Both the position numbers and the translations under genes were made by a program. A stretch of DNA of 64,000 nucleotides. Origin: Filimonas lacunae. GTDB taxonomy: Bacteria > Bacteroidota > Bacteroidia > Chitinophagales > Chitinophagaceae. Below are positions 17,278 to 26,845 of this stretch, one piece after another (the stretch's first letter is position 1; each line of letters begins with the position of its first letter). The stretch spans positions 6,018,823 to 6,082,822 of the forward strand of contig NZ_AP017422.1 of NCBI RefSeq assembly GCF_002355595.1, given 5' to 3'. Under the pieces are notes generated by a model. The model saw only the letters and a list, made by a program, of their open reading frames with translations. It had not been told where the DNA came from and searched no databases.

Positions 17278-19263
17278 TTAATAATTCGGGTTTTGCATGG
17301 CTTGCTTCTGCTCATTAGTTAAACTTTTGCCATTCAGCTGCACCATATCCAGGAATGTTTGTGGAATCGGGCGCACATAGTTTTTGCTTTCCAATGGCAA
17401 AGCAGTGTCATTGAAAGCTTTGGCACGTTTTACCAGTGTTTTGGTACGAGCCAGATCCTGCCAGCGCAGCAATTCACCTGCTAATTCACGAGAACGTTCG
17501 TTCAGGATAAACTGGATAAATTTATCTGCGTCAGAAGAGGAAGTTAACTTATCGTAAAACTCATACTTAGAGTTGAACATATCATTTACACTGTTTAAGT
17601 GTAATGAAGTAGCTGCGGTGCTTACTTCGATATCGTTAGATTCATAATAAGAGTTTTTATTAGAATAGGTTGTATACTGTGCAGTATTTGCTACAGAGTT
17701 GTTCTTATAACTTACACCACCATCTACATAAGCCGAACGGTCTTCACCGGCCTTATAAGCAGCCCTGTCACGTAAGGTATTAATGTAGGTTAACGCCGTA
17801 TTATAGTTTCCTAAACGTCCATATGCTTCTGCTGCAATCAGGTAAGTTTCACCCAAACGGGCTAATATGCCATCTCTGTTACCGAAAGTAGACGCAACAG
17901 TTTCTCTTGATCCATCTGTAAATTTAGACAAAGCAGGGAATACAGCTGCACTATAACCTCCATGGTTTACTGCAGGATAATTTGCCGATTCGCCGCTATA
18001 ATAACGCACTTTCAACTGAGCGCTGTTATAACCTATATTATCGGCAGTAAAGCGTGTATCGCCTGCATCATTTACAATGTATTTCCAGGCAGGCTCGTTT
18101 CCTGCATATTTTGGTGTACCCACTAATTCAGGAGACGGCGCGTATGTATCTGTCCATTTAGGAATGCTGGCAGGGTTATTTGCATTGATAACAGTTCTGA
18201 AGCTTTTCCAGAAACGAGAGTCATTTTGACGATCATAGATATCGATCAGATAATCTGTAGTTCTTAAACGCGAATACTCACGTCCACCTGGAATATCGCG
18301 AACCATACCATCCGAACCCTGATACACAGAAAGGAAGAATAAGTGCATCTGGTTGCCATAACGGTCACGACCATTCAGGTTATCGTTAAACTGTGCCGCC
18401 AGCAGCACTTCACTCAAACTTTCATTGGCGCCATCCGGACCTGTATAATTCCACAGATCGCTAAAGTTAGGAGCCAGTGAACGTCCACTATTACTAATCA
18501 CGTCGGTAGAATAAGTAACTGCCTTATTCAAATCATCTTGCTTGGTAGCACTATTCCAATCATCATACAGCTCGCTTGCACGGGTTAAGTAAGCTTTTGC
18601 CAGGAAGTGTCCAGCAGCCCATTTGGTAATACGTCCATTCGCTTCAGCAGTTTTGGGTAATACCTCATATGCTTTGGTAAAATCACTGATGATCTGCGCA
18701 TAGATGTCTTTAGCAGCCGCTCTTGTAAACTCATATTCTACAGTAGTAGAAGGAGTCAGTTTAAGAGGCACACCACCATATTGGGTAACCAGGTTAAAAT
18801 AAGCCCATGCACGTGTAAAATAACCTTCACCTAAACGGGTATCAGCGCCAGTGCCGGGTGTATAATATACGGGGGTATTTTGAATTACAATGTTCGCCGT
18901 ATTAATAGCACTATACATTGCATCCCAGGTGCTGTTAATATAAATGCTCTGAGAATTGATGCTATAAGTGTTCCAGGGCTCTACCGTAACGGCACCGCCT
19001 ACTGCAAACTCATCGGTACCAAAGTTCAGAGAACCATATCCCCATTCAGAGTTGAAAGGGTAACGGTAGCTCAGATACATACCAATTACCAGCTTATCAA
19101 TACCATCCTGGGTTTTATATTCATCGGAAGTTACAGAGGTGATCTGCTCTTCATGTAAAAACGATTTGGAACAAGAAGGCAGCAATGCTACGCTACTTGC
19201 GGCAATCAGCCATTTATATAAACCTTTATGAAAAGTTGTCATTGTTCTTTGTTTAACAGTCAT
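17278..19263 (-). CDS. SusD-family outer-membrane glycan-binding lipoprotein (RG-I locus)
   Basis: 661 residues. The start may be the ATG at 19242 (MTTFHKGLYKW) rather than 19263; either gives a signal sequence with lipobox LLPSC, so the mature protein begins with a lipidated Cys. The body has SusD landmarks: N-terminal YLSYRYPFNSEWGYGSLNFGTDE, TPR-like helices (RAWAYFNLVTQYGGVPL, IISDFTKAYEVLPKTAEANGRITKWAAGHFLAKAYL), and the C-terminal ILNERSRELAGELLRWQDLARTKTLVKR followed by KNYVRPIPQTFLDM. SusD proteins cap the SusC barrel and deliver oligosaccharides. It starts 6 bp after the SusC stop and ends in front of a strong terminator. Confidence 0.93.
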   Translation of the reverse strand: MTVKQRTMTTFHKGLYKWLIAASSVALLPSCSKSFLHEEQITSVTSDEYKTQDGIDKLVIGMYLSYRYPFNSEWGYGSLNFGTDEFAVGGAVTVEPWNTYSINSQSIYINSTWDAMYSAINTANIVIQNTPVYYTPGTGADTRLGEGYFTRAWAYFNLVTQYGGVPLKLTPSTTVEYEFTRAAAKDIYAQIISDFTKAYEVLPKTAEANGRITKWAAGHFLAKAYLTRASELYDDWNSATKQDDLNKAVTYSTDVISNSGRSLAPNFSDLWNYTGPDGANESLSEVLLAAQFNDNLNGRDRYGNQMHLFFLSVYQGSDGMVRDIPGGREYSRLRTTDYLIDIYDRQNDSRFWKSFRTVINANNPASIPKWTDTYAPSPELVGTPKYAGNEPAWKYIVNDAGDTRFTADNIGYNSAQLKVRYYSGESANYPAVNHGGYSAAVFPALSKFTDGSRETVASTFGNRDGILARLGETYLIAAEAYGRLGNYNTALTYINTLRDRAAYKAGEDRSAYVDGGVSYKNNSVANTAQYTTYSNKNSYYESNDIEVSTAATSLHLNSVNDMFNSKYEFYDKLTSSSDADKFIQFILNERSRELAGELLRWQDLARTKTLVKRAKAFNDTALPLESKNYVRPIPQTFLDMVQLNGKSLTNEQKQAMQNPNY

Positions 19264-19269
19264 TAAAAA

Positions 19270-22200
19270 TTAAAGCCCCATATTCACACCCAGTACAAAG
19301 CCACGGTTGAAAGTAGCTAAACCGGTATCAGGATCAATCCAGCTTACTTTGCTGAAAATAAAGCCTGGGTTGGTAACCTGTGCATACACTTTGCAGTTGG
19401 TCAGATGCAGTTTACCCAAGGTTTGCTTAGGTAAGGTATATCCCAACGCAATATTTCTGATTTTAATGAATGAACCACTCTGATAGTTCATAGAACTCTT
19501 AAACTGGTCACCACTGGAAGTTTTATAACTAGGTGAAGGATAGTCGTTAGTAGGATTAGTAGGTGTCCAGTAATCTAACTTACGTTGTGCATAACGACCT
19601 TGTAAAAACTCTTGCCCGGTTAACACAGTAAAGCCAAGACGGGAAAACACGAATACAGACAACTCAAAGTTTTTATAGGTAAACGTGTTGGTCATACCGC
19701 CAGTCCAGTTAGGATTCGCATGCCCTACAATAGTTCTGTCATTGTTAGGATCAATCAAAGTATCATGATTCAGATCTTTTACCCTGATGTTACCTGCTGA
19801 GGTAGAAGTGAAGTTGGATCCTTTTTGTTTGTACAGGGCCAACAAAGACTGGTCTTTAGTGTCATTCTGCCAGATACCTTCTTTCACATAATCATAGTTA
19901 GAACCAATTTGCTCGCCTACAAACCAGCCATTGGTAATATCTTTTGTAATACCATTGTTTAACTTGGTAATCTTGCTTTTGTTGTAAGAAATGCTCAGGT
20001 TGGTAGTCCAGGCAAAATCTTTAGTCCTAACATTATTAGAAGTCAGGTTGATATCCACGCCTTTGTTAGAGGTAGCACCGATATTACCATAAGTAGACTG
20101 GTAACCTGTCAGTGTTAAAATGCTCATATTCATTAACAGGTCTGTGGTCTTGGTAGTATATAAGTCGATAGTACCGCTTAACCTGCCTTTCAGCACGTCA
20201 AAATCCACACCCATGTTCCATTGTTTTGTTTTCTCCCATCCTAAGCCAGTGTTACCCATTGGGTTTACAGTTCTGGCAAATAAGCTGGAAGGAAGATACC
20301 CTGTAAGAATGCTGTTGCCAAATACATAGGTAGTACCTTGTGGATTGCCTTTTGTAGCATATGCATCTACAGCAGAGTTACCTGTAACACCCACACCTAA
20401 TCTTAATTTCAGGGTTTTGATCCAGCTTATACTGCGAATGAAATCTTCCTGATCCATACGCCATGCAGCGGAAGCAGAAGGGAAGAAGTCCCATTTATGA
20501 CCGTCGGCCAGCTGAGAAGCACCATCCCATCTTGCAGAAGCAGTAAACAGGTATTTGCTGTCAAAGCTATAGTTTACACGGCCCATGTAAGACTCCAGCT
20601 TGGTTTCAGACAAGCTGCTGAGGGCTGTTTGTGCAGTAGCAGAACCCAGGTTATACCATTTCTGACTGGCATTAGATAAAGCCTGTGCAGTGATAGAAGA
20701 ACCTTCTAAACGGTTGGCAGAAGCACTTTGCAATAAGGTAATACCAATATTATGCTTCTCAATGTTTTTATCGTAGTAAACCAGGTTATCCAATGTCCAG
20801 GAAACACGGGTACTTGCATCTAACCTTGCCTGGTTAGTTGAAGAAGCACTACCGGCTCCTCTATTTATAGACTGTGCATCCCAGTAACGTCCATTACGCA
20901 GGCTATAGAAATCAGGACCAAAGTTAAACCTGTATTTTAAACCTTTAATAGGTTCAACTTCTGCATATAATGTACCCAGTGTTCTGATAACCTTACGTTC
21001 ATTTAACGTTAATCTATCTTCATAAACCGGGTTCATGATGCCATCATCACCACCGGGCATTACAATACGCTTGCCTAAACTGTCATAAGGCACGGCATAA
21101 GGCAGCATATTTTGTGCAGCCTGGAAAATATTAGTAGTAGAAGTGCTGGTTAAGCTCGCATAACCATAATTCTGTACACTGTATGTAGCAGTTACGCTAC
21201 CACCCATTGTAAACCATTTGGTTGGCTTTACTTCGGTATTAAACTTACCATTATAGCGCTTAAAGTCCTGTCCTTTCATAGTGCCCTGTTGGTTTAAGTA
21301 ACCAAAAGAGCCATAACTTCTTACTTTATCGCTACCACCGCTTACACTCAGGGTATGATCCTGTGTAATGCCGGTTTGTAATACTAAACCTGTCCAGTCT
21401 GTAGTAGATACCGCATTGGGGTTCCAGGTACCAGTGGTCCATCCTTTTTTCACATTTTCAAATGCGTAGTATTCACCACCAAAAATTCTTTGGTCATCTG
21501 CCAGGGTAGGTACATCAGGATAGTTACCATCACGACGATAAGCATTCCTTCTGAATTCTATATACTCAGCAGCGCTCATCATTTCAGTACGGTTCTGCTG
21601 ATTGTCAAAAGTCAGGTTACCTGTATAGTTTAAAGTAGTTCTGCCTTTCTTACCAGATTTGGTAGTAACAAGGATTACACCGTTAGCACCACGTGAACCA
21701 TAGATAGCAGTAGCACTCGCATCTTTCAATACGTCTATCGCTTCAATGTCCTGTGGGTTCAATGCATCAATGCCACCTGCAGAACCTAATGGCATGGGAA
21801 TACCATCTATCACATATAAAGGGTCATTAGAAGCACTTAACGACCTGTTACCGCGGATCAGTACTTTACCTACTTCACCAGGGCGTTCGTTGGAAGTAAT
21901 ATCCACACCACCCATTTTGCCCTGCATAGCCTGCAGTGCGTTCTGTACAGGGCGTTTTTTAATTTCTTCTGCACCCAGGCTGGCAACAGCACCGGTTACA
22001 TCCGTTTTTTTACGGGTACCATAACCTACCACCACTACATCTTCCAATGCATTGGTTTTGGTTTTCACGGAAACATTTACGGTTGACTGACCGTTTACTG
22101 CTGCTTCCAGGGCTTCAAAGCCGACAGCTGTAACAATCAGTACCGCATCTGATGGTACATTACTTAAAGTGAATTCACCACCAGCTTTGGAAGCCACCAT

Positions 22201-22389
22201 CATAGAGGTTCCTTTTACCTGTACGGTAGCACCTTCTAAAGGTTTACCCTCAGGATCTGTAATTTTTCCGGTGATTGTTTTCTTAACAGCAGCACTGTCG
22301 CTTTGCGCAAGTAGTCTTGAGCTCAAAGCAGGACATAGCAGTAGCATGAAGCATAAGGCTCCCTCAATGACAAGTAGTTTTACTTTCAT
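19270..22389 (-). CDS. SusC-family TonB-dependent oligosaccharide transporter (RG-I locus)
   Basis: 1039 residues. Signal peptide (ending RLLAQ), then a carboxypeptidase-like regulatory domain (TITGKITDPEGKPLEGATVQVKG), a TonB-box region (DVVVVGYGTRKKTDVTGAV), the plug (PLYVIDGIP, DVLKDASATAIYGSRGANGV) and a beta-barrel ending FNRGFVLGVNMGL. It imports glycan fragments across the outer membrane using TonB energy with the SusD partner 6 bp downstream. The operator/promoter at 22438-22482 lies 50-90 bp upstream. The substrate is inferred from the neighbouring RG-I enzymes and from the shared operator. No anti-sigma-interacting STN domain is visible, consistent with control by a DNA-binding activator rather than an ECF sigma factor. 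Confidence 0.95.
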   Translation of the reverse strand: MKVKLLVIEGALCFMLLLCPALSSRLLAQSDSAAVKKTITGKITDPEGKPLEGATVQVKGTSMMVASKAGGEFTLSNVPSDAVLIVTAVGFEALEAAVNGQSTVNVSVKTKTNALEDVVVVGYGTRKKTDVTGAVASLGAEEIKKRPVQNALQAMQGKMGGVDITSNERPGEVGKVLIRGNRSLSASNDPLYVIDGIPMPLGSAGGIDALNPQDIEAIDVLKDASATAIYGSRGANGVILVTTKSGKKGRTTLNYTGNLTFDNQQNRTEMMSAAEYIEFRRNAYRRDGNYPDVPTLADDQRIFGGEYYAFENVKKGWTTGTWNPNAVSTTDWTGLVLQTGITQDHTLSVSGGSDKVRSYGSFGYLNQQGTMKGQDFKRYNGKFNTEVKPTKWFTMGGSVTATYSVQNYGYASLTSTSTTNIFQAAQNMLPYAVPYDSLGKRIVMPGGDDGIMNPVYEDRLTLNERKVIRTLGTLYAEVEPIKGLKYRFNFGPDFYSLRNGRYWDAQSINRGAGSASSTNQARLDASTRVSWTLDNLVYYDKNIEKHNIGITLLQSASANRLEGSSITAQALSNASQKWYNLGSATAQTALSSLSETKLESYMGRVNYSFDSKYLFTASARWDGASQLADGHKWDFFPSASAAWRMDQEDFIRSISWIKTLKLRLGVGVTGNSAVDAYATKGNPQGTTYVFGNSILTGYLPSSLFARTVNPMGNTGLGWEKTKQWNMGVDFDVLKGRLSGTIDLYTTKTTDLLMNMSILTLTGYQSTYGNIGATSNKGVDINLTSNNVRTKDFAWTTNLSISYNKSKITKLNNGITKDITNGWFVGEQIGSNYDYVKEGIWQNDTKDQSLLALYKQKGSNFTSTSAGNIRVKDLNHDTLIDPNNDRTIVGHANPNWTGGMTNTFTYKNFELSVFVFSRLGFTVLTGQEFLQGRYAQRKLDYWTPTNPTNDYPSPSYKTSSGDQFKSSMNYQSGSFIKIRNIALGYTLPKQTLGKLHLTNCKVYAQVTNPGFIFSKVSWIDPDTGLATFNRGFVLGVNMGL

Positions 22390-22437
22390 ATAGGCTTGTT
22401 GGTTATATTAGGTTCTGTGCACTTAAGTACACGGCGG

Positions 22438-22482
22438 CGAAAGTATTTAACAAAACACCAACATGTATCCTGTCCCATCCTG
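22438..22482 (-). promoter_or_regulatory. CAGGA direct-repeat operator plus -7 element for susCD
   Basis: Coding strand CAGGA-TGGGA-CAGGA (plus strand 22468-22482), both halves perfect. After 22 nt comes TACTTTCG (22438-22445), one mismatch from TAnnTTTG. The start codon is 48 bp further. This is one of the cleanest copies of the motif. Confidence 0.7.
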
Positions 22483-22540
22483 CTGACAGATAAATTTGCT
22501 TCTATATGAGACACAAAACACAACACTGTATAAATTATCA

Positions 22541-22574
22541 TTTATCACCCCCTTTAAAAAAAGGGGGTGATAAA
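22541..22574. repeat. 15-bp perfect hairpin with AAAA loop
   Basis: TTTATCACCCCCTTT (22541-22555) pairs with AAAGGGGGTGATAAA (22560-22574) around four A. It lies upstream of the susC promoter and beyond the lut terminator, so it serves neither as an obvious terminator. It may be a small dispersed palindromic element. Confidence 0.6.
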
Positions 22575-22628
22575 ACAATTATTTAATAAAAACAGTGGTA
22601 ATGCACTACGTATATACCGTGTAAAAAC

Positions 22629-22658
22629 AAGGCCGGCACTCTTACGAATGCCGGCCTT
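22629..22658 (-). terminator. Terminator of the rha-lut operon
   Basis: AAGGCCGGCA (22629-22638) pairs with TGCCGGCCTT (22649-22658). On the minus strand it follows the lutC stop by 27 bp and ends in a T-rich run, so it closes the operon that begins at 31805. Confidence 0.88.
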
Positions 22659-22685
22659 TCTTTGTTAGTATGAATACTTAAGTAA

Positions 22686-23279
22686 TTAATCCATCAGCAT
22701 CATTGTCATAGTGCGCGGGCCATGAGCTCCTAACACCAGCGACTGCTCAATATCCGCAGTTTTAGATGGGCCTGCTATAAATGCGCCAAACCCATACTGA
22801 CTATCATGCAACGATGCAATGCGCACATACGCATCATGCATAGTAGCTACCAGGCTGCTTTTGCGCACCAGCATTACCAGGTGTTCACCAATAAACACCG
22901 ATGCACGCTGCACCATATTAGGCTCGGTAATCCACACCGCACCATTTTCACATACACCAAAATGTGCTTCGGCAATCATCACCTCTGCATCGTGCAAACT
23001 ATGCGGATCATCCTTAAACCAGCTGGTATCTGCAATAGCTTCCAGTTGCTTTAGGGTGGTGATCTTCTTTTTAAAAGCAGCGAAATCTGTACGCAGTATT
23101 TCAATTACCTGTTCGTAATTGTTCACTTCATACAAAGCACCACCTATGTTACGAAAGGTTTGTTTAAACTGCTCCACATCTGCATCGCGCATATTAATAA
23201 ACACATCTGTGTTCGGCAATGCAACTGCTGGTGGTTGATTTTGTTGTACCCTTTTTATAATATCTTCGCGCGAACTCAT
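22686..23279 (-). CDS. lutC: L-lactate utilisation protein LutC (LUD domain)
   Basis: 197 residues from the ATG at 23279 (MSSREDIIKRVQQNQ). This start is chosen because its ATGA overlaps the lutB stop by 4 nt; an upstream in-frame start at 23303 is less likely. The LUD (DUF162) fold is shown by VMIAEAHFGVCENGAVWITEPNMVQRASVF and the C-terminal PSKTADIEQSLVLGAHGPRTM, the nucleotide-site-like signature of LutC/LldG. With LutA and LutB it forms the iron-sulfur L-lactate dehydrogenase complex that oxidises L-lactate to pyruvate. Placement at the end of a rhamnose operon fits disposal of the L-lactate made by the RhaW domain. Confidence 0.92.
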   Translation of the reverse strand: MSSREDIIKRVQQNQPPAVALPNTDVFINMRDADVEQFKQTFRNIGGALYEVNNYEQVIEILRTDFAAFKKKITTLKQLEAIADTSWFKDDPHSLHDAEVMIAEAHFGVCENGAVWITEPNMVQRASVFIGEHLVMLVRKSSLVATMHDAYVRIASLHDSQYGFGAFIAGPSKTADIEQSLVLGAHGPRTMTMMLMD

Positions 23280-24652
23280 TTTTTCCTGTTTTTCTGATAC
23301 CACTCTCTAAATGATTCTTTCGGTGCTTCCGGCATTTCACGTTGCTTATACCAGGGGTTCATTTTGTTATTCACCAACCCAGGTATACTACGCATAGTAA
23401 TACGGCCTATTTTACCAGCTATGGTAAATATGCCCGGCTTACTTAAGGTAATTGCCATCGCTTTCATAGCAACGGTTTTTACCTTAGGTGTGTATCCTTC
23501 TTTGGCCAGCACCTGACGCCATTTATACAACTGATCGTGTATATCTATTTTAACAGGACATACGTTGGAGCATGAGCCACATAAGGTAGAAGCAAAAGGC
23601 AGATCGGCATTCTTACGCATATCAAAGTTAGGCGCCAGTATAGAGCCGATAGGACCCGCTACTGCGTTATGGTAGCTATGTCCACCACTGCGCCTGTATA
23701 CAGGACAGGTGTTCATACAGGCACCACAACGTATACACTTTAATGAATTGCGGAATTCTTCTTTACCCAGGTGAATACTACGGCCATTATCTACCAGTAT
23801 AATGTGCATTTGCTGGCCGGGACGCGGCTTGGCAAAGTGACTGCTATAAGTAGTAATAGGCTGCCCTGTAGCACTGCGGGTAAGCAAACGTAAAAACACC
23901 CCCAGGTGCTTACGCTGCGGAATCAGTTTTTCAATACCCATGCTGGCAATGTGAACATTGGCCAGGTGTGCGCCCATATCGGCATTGCCTTCATTGGTAC
24001 ACACTACAAACTCGCCGGTTTCAGCAACAGCAAAGTTTACGCCGGTTAGGGCTACTTTACGGGTAAGAAAATCCTGGCGCAGGTTTAAACGGGCCGCATG
24101 TGTTAAAAACTGCGGATCGGCATTGCCTGCAGGTGTGCCCAGGAATTTATGGAACAACTCTCCTATCTCTTCTTTTTTCCAGTGAATACAAGGTAATACG
24201 ATATGGCTGGGTGGCTCTTTGGCCAGCTGCACAATACGTTCGCCCAAATCGGTATCCACTACTTCCACACCGTTCTGCTCCAGGTATTCATTCAAATGGC
24301 ATTCTTCCGTAAGCATACTCTTACTTTTCACCATTTGTGTAACACCCTGCTCTTGTAATAAACGGTGTACTATTTTATTATGTTCTTCGCCATTCGCTGC
24401 CCAGTGTACGGTTACACCGTTCTTCTGTGCATTGGCTTCAAACTGTAATAAGTAATCAGATAAATTGCCAAGTACGTTCAGTTTTATCTGCGAAGCGGTT
24501 TCACGCAACTGCTCCCACTCCGGCAATGTCCATACTATTTTATCGCGCTTCTGGCGTATCCACCATAAAGTTTCATCATGCCAGTTTACCCGATCCTCAT
24601 CTGCATTAAACTTCTCTGCTAAGGTTGCGTGATCTTTATGTGGTTGGTTCAT
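23276..24652 (-). CDS. lutB: L-lactate utilisation iron-sulfur protein LutB
   Basis: 458 residues. N-terminal LUD-type domain (SKSMLTEECHLNEYLEQNGVEVVDTDLGERI, GVNFAVAETGEFVVCTNEGN) followed at about residues 300-370 by two ferredoxin-type [4Fe-4S] motifs: CIRCGACMNTCPVYRRSGG and CGSCSNVCPVKID. A C-terminal extension (KVKTVAMKAMAITLSKPGIF) is typical for LutB/LldF. It is the electron-transfer core of the LutABC L-lactate oxidising complex. The start overlaps the lutA end by 17 nt and its stop overlaps lutC by 4 nt, which indicates translational coupling. Confidence 0.94.
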   Translation of the reverse strand: MNQPHKDHATLAEKFNADEDRVNWHDETLWWIRQKRDKIVWTLPEWEQLRETASQIKLNVLGNLSDYLLQFEANAQKNGVTVHWAANGEEHNKIVHRLLQEQGVTQMVKSKSMLTEECHLNEYLEQNGVEVVDTDLGERIVQLAKEPPSHIVLPCIHWKKEEIGELFHKFLGTPAGNADPQFLTHAARLNLRQDFLTRKVALTGVNFAVAETGEFVVCTNEGNADMGAHLANVHIASMGIEKLIPQRKHLGVFLRLLTRSATGQPITTYSSHFAKPRPGQQMHIILVDNGRSIHLGKEEFRNSLKCIRCGACMNTCPVYRRSGGHSYHNAVAGPIGSILAPNFDMRKNADLPFASTLCGSCSNVCPVKIDIHDQLYKWRQVLAKEGYTPKVKTVAMKAMAITLSKPGIFTIAGKIGRITMRSIPGLVNNKMNPWYKQREMPEAPKESFREWYQKNRKK

Positions 24653-25388
24653 GAACAGTACTGTTTAAAATTTCAGCAATATGTATCACTTTAACAGGAC
24701 TCTTCTGTCTGCGTAAAATACCTTCCATATGCATCAGGCAGCTCATGTCGGCACCCGCAATAAATTCCACCTCCTGCTGCAGGTGATCGGCCACACGGTC
24801 TTTGCCCATTTTAGCCGATACCGCTTCTTCTGCTACACAAAAAGTGCCACCAAAACCACAGCATTCATCTTTACGCTTTAGTGTAACCAGCTCAATGCCG
24901 CTTACCTGGCTTAACAAGTGCTCTGGCTTGGAAAACGGTTCTGCTACCAGTTCGGTCATTTGCGACATATGCAGGCCGCGTTGTCCGTGGCAGCTTTGGT
25001 GAAAGCCTACCTTATGCGGAAAGCTGGCCCGGAGGTTTTCTACCTTCAGCACATCGGTTAAAAACTCAGTGAGCTCATATACCTTTTTACGGATGGTTTG
25101 CGCTGCATTTTCGTCTTTCTTCGAGTGCAAATGGTCTTTTACATGAAGGGTACAGCTACCCGACGGACACACGATGTAATCAAAACCCTGAAAGTTATCT
25201 ACAAAGTTTTCATTACATCCGTGCGTCAAGTGTTCATAGCCCGAGTTAGCCATTGGCTGGCCGCAACAGGTTTGCCGCATCGGAAACTCCACATCACACC
25301 CCAGTTTTTCCAGCAGCTGTAAAGTAGCAACGGCTACCTGCGGATAAAACTGGTCTACATAACACGGTATAAACAATCCTACTTTCAT
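24636..25388 (-). CDS. lutA: L-lactate utilisation protein LutA (CCG-domain heterodisulfide-reductase-like)
   Basis: 250 residues with the two cysteine-rich CCG domains: MRQTCCGQPMANSGYEH near residue 40 and KRKDECCGFGGTFCV near residue 175, each preceded by a further Cys or His block (FIPCYVDQFYP, GFHQSCHGQRGL). No signal peptide, as expected for the cytoplasmic LutABC complex. LutA is thought to carry a cysteine-ligated cluster for electron transfer. Its ATG overlaps the rhaB stop by 4 nt (ATGA), which ties lactate oxidation directly to rhamnose catabolism. Confidence 0.94.
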   Translation of the reverse strand: MKVGLFIPCYVDQFYPQVAVATLQLLEKLGCDVEFPMRQTCCGQPMANSGYEHLTHGCNENFVDNFQGFDYIVCPSGSCTLHVKDHLHSKKDENAAQTIRKKVYELTEFLTDVLKVENLRASFPHKVGFHQSCHGQRGLHMSQMTELVAEPFSKPEHLLSQVSGIELVTLKRKDECCGFGGTFCVAEEAVSAKMGKDRVADHLQQEVEFIAGADMSCLMHMEGILRRQKSPVKVIHIAEILNSTVHEPTT

Positions 25389-26764
25389 ATCTCCATATTC
25401 TGAGCTACTCTGTAATACTTCATCTCAATTAAATCACCTGGCAGTGGCTTATGGTTCCAGTGCTTATGCACTGCCAAAGCTGCACCCACTGCTGTAGCCT
25501 GCGCTACAGAAGCAGCAAATACTTCCATTTTAGGAAATGCCTGCGCCAGTAAATGCATATATACCGGGTTTTTGCTAAAGCCACCATCCACGAAAATACG
25601 CTTCACGCCAGTGTCCTGAATTACCAGCTGGGCAGAAGTTTTCTGCAACTCCATAATATCAGAAATCAGGCAATGGTAAGCTTCTTCGTAAGAAGTAAAA
25701 TCATCCAGATCTCTTAAATAGAAAGCAGATTTTGCCAATCCTTCTACTTCTTCTCCCGGCCTTGGCTTAGGTGCAGGCTGGATAGAAGCAATCATATCCG
25801 GATTGAACTCTACTTCTTTAAAATGATCTAATGGCTTATTAAACTTAGCGGACAGTTTTTTGGTTTGTATTTCGTGCTCGTTACCCGCAAATAAACGGGA
25901 AGCTTTTACCGGCTTACCATGATACTCCATATAACACAAACAGTCCTGCGCCAGTTCTTCCGGCGTTAACGGGTTGGCGTTAAAAGGGTTCAGGCTAATA
26001 CACCAGGTACCAGTGCTTAACAGCACAAAAGGCTCAGAAAAGCAAGCCAGGTAAGGGATCAGCGCCGAAGAGCTATCATGTAAACCGCCACCTACCTGCA
26101 GTTCTTTACCGTGTACGGTAACAGGAACCACGCTGTCAGATGGCGCAATAGGAGCCAGCTTTTTATCAATACCTTCTGCAATTACCCATTGGTGATAGGT
26201 ATTCTTGTCAAAATCCCACAACTGGGTATGACAGCCAATGCTGGTAATATCAGAAATAGTTTTGTTGGTGATCAGGAAGCTGATGTACTGAGGAAGATGT
26301 AACGACCACTTGATACGGCTATAGATCAGCGATTTTAACTGCTTGATACGATATAACTGTAAACCTGAGTTTAAGCTACCCAACACTGGTGATGCGGTAG
26401 CGCGGGATACGGCTACTTCCCCGCCATAACGGGAGAAAAAGGCATCACTTACGGGTTGCGGGTAAGGCTTCAGGTAATTGTATAAAGGCGTAACTACACG
26501 GCCTTTATCATCAATATGTACAAAGCTGGCACCGTAAGTAGTGAAGTTTACGGCTTTTACATCAAACTGGGATACTACTTCATCCAGTTGTTCTTTCACC
26601 CATGCAGTAAGCTGGGCTACGTTTTCGCAGGCATCACCATCTTCATCTCTCGTTTCTTCAAACTGTGCGTTTTTTTCTAAAACGACGTGGTAATGCTCAT
26701 CAAATAAGAAGAGTTTCTTATTAGTTTTTCCGATGTCAAAAATTGCTACTACAGGAACGCTCAT
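25385..26764 (-). CDS. rhaB: L-rhamnulokinase (FGGY kinase)
   Basis: 459 residues with the FGGY/hexokinase-actin fold: N-terminal phosphate loop VAIFDIGKTNKKLFLFD, NFTTYGASFVHID, then the C-terminal domain with GGGLHDSSSALIPYL (catalytic Asp candidate), LLSTGTWCISLNPF and the adenosine site RIFVDGGFSKNPVYMHLLAQ. It phosphorylates L-rhamnulose to rhamnulose-1-phosphate. FGGY kinases also include fuculokinase and others; the assignment rests on flanking rhaI, rhaM and rhaEW. It is 81 bp downstream of rhaI, across a hairpin-forming repeat, and overlaps lutA by 4 nt. Confidence 0.85.
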   Translation of the reverse strand: MSVPVVAIFDIGKTNKKLFLFDEHYHVVLEKNAQFEETRDEDGDACENVAQLTAWVKEQLDEVVSQFDVKAVNFTTYGASFVHIDDKGRVVTPLYNYLKPYPQPVSDAFFSRYGGEVAVSRATASPVLGSLNSGLQLYRIKQLKSLIYSRIKWSLHLPQYISFLITNKTISDITSIGCHTQLWDFDKNTYHQWVIAEGIDKKLAPIAPSDSVVPVTVHGKELQVGGGLHDSSSALIPYLACFSEPFVLLSTGTWCISLNPFNANPLTPEELAQDCLCYMEYHGKPVKASRLFAGNEHEIQTKKLSAKFNKPLDHFKEVEFNPDMIASIQPAPKPRPGEEVEGLAKSAFYLRDLDDFTSYEEAYHCLISDIMELQKTSAQLVIQDTGVKRIFVDGGFSKNPVYMHLLAQAFPKMEVFAASVAQATAVGAALAVHKHWNHKPLPGDLIEMKYYRVAQNMEI

Positions 26765-26768
26765 ATAG

Positions 26769-26839
26769 GACAGTTGACAGCTGACAGCGACAAGATGTGT
26801 AACAAAACCCTGTCAACTGCCATCTGTCGTCTGTCTGCT
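26769..26839. repeat. TGACAG-rich inverted repeat between rhaI and rhaB
   Basis: CAGTTGACAG (26771-26780) is the perfect reverse complement of CTGTCAACTG (26810-26819). Around it the left arm holds three spaced GACAG units and the right arm TGTC/CTGTC units, so a longer imperfect hairpin is possible. It lies inside the operon and may modulate expression of rhaB-lutABC relative to rhaI. It also resembles TTGACAG-type intergenic repeats remembered from related genomes. Confidence 0.6.
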
Positions 26840-26845
26840 TATTTA

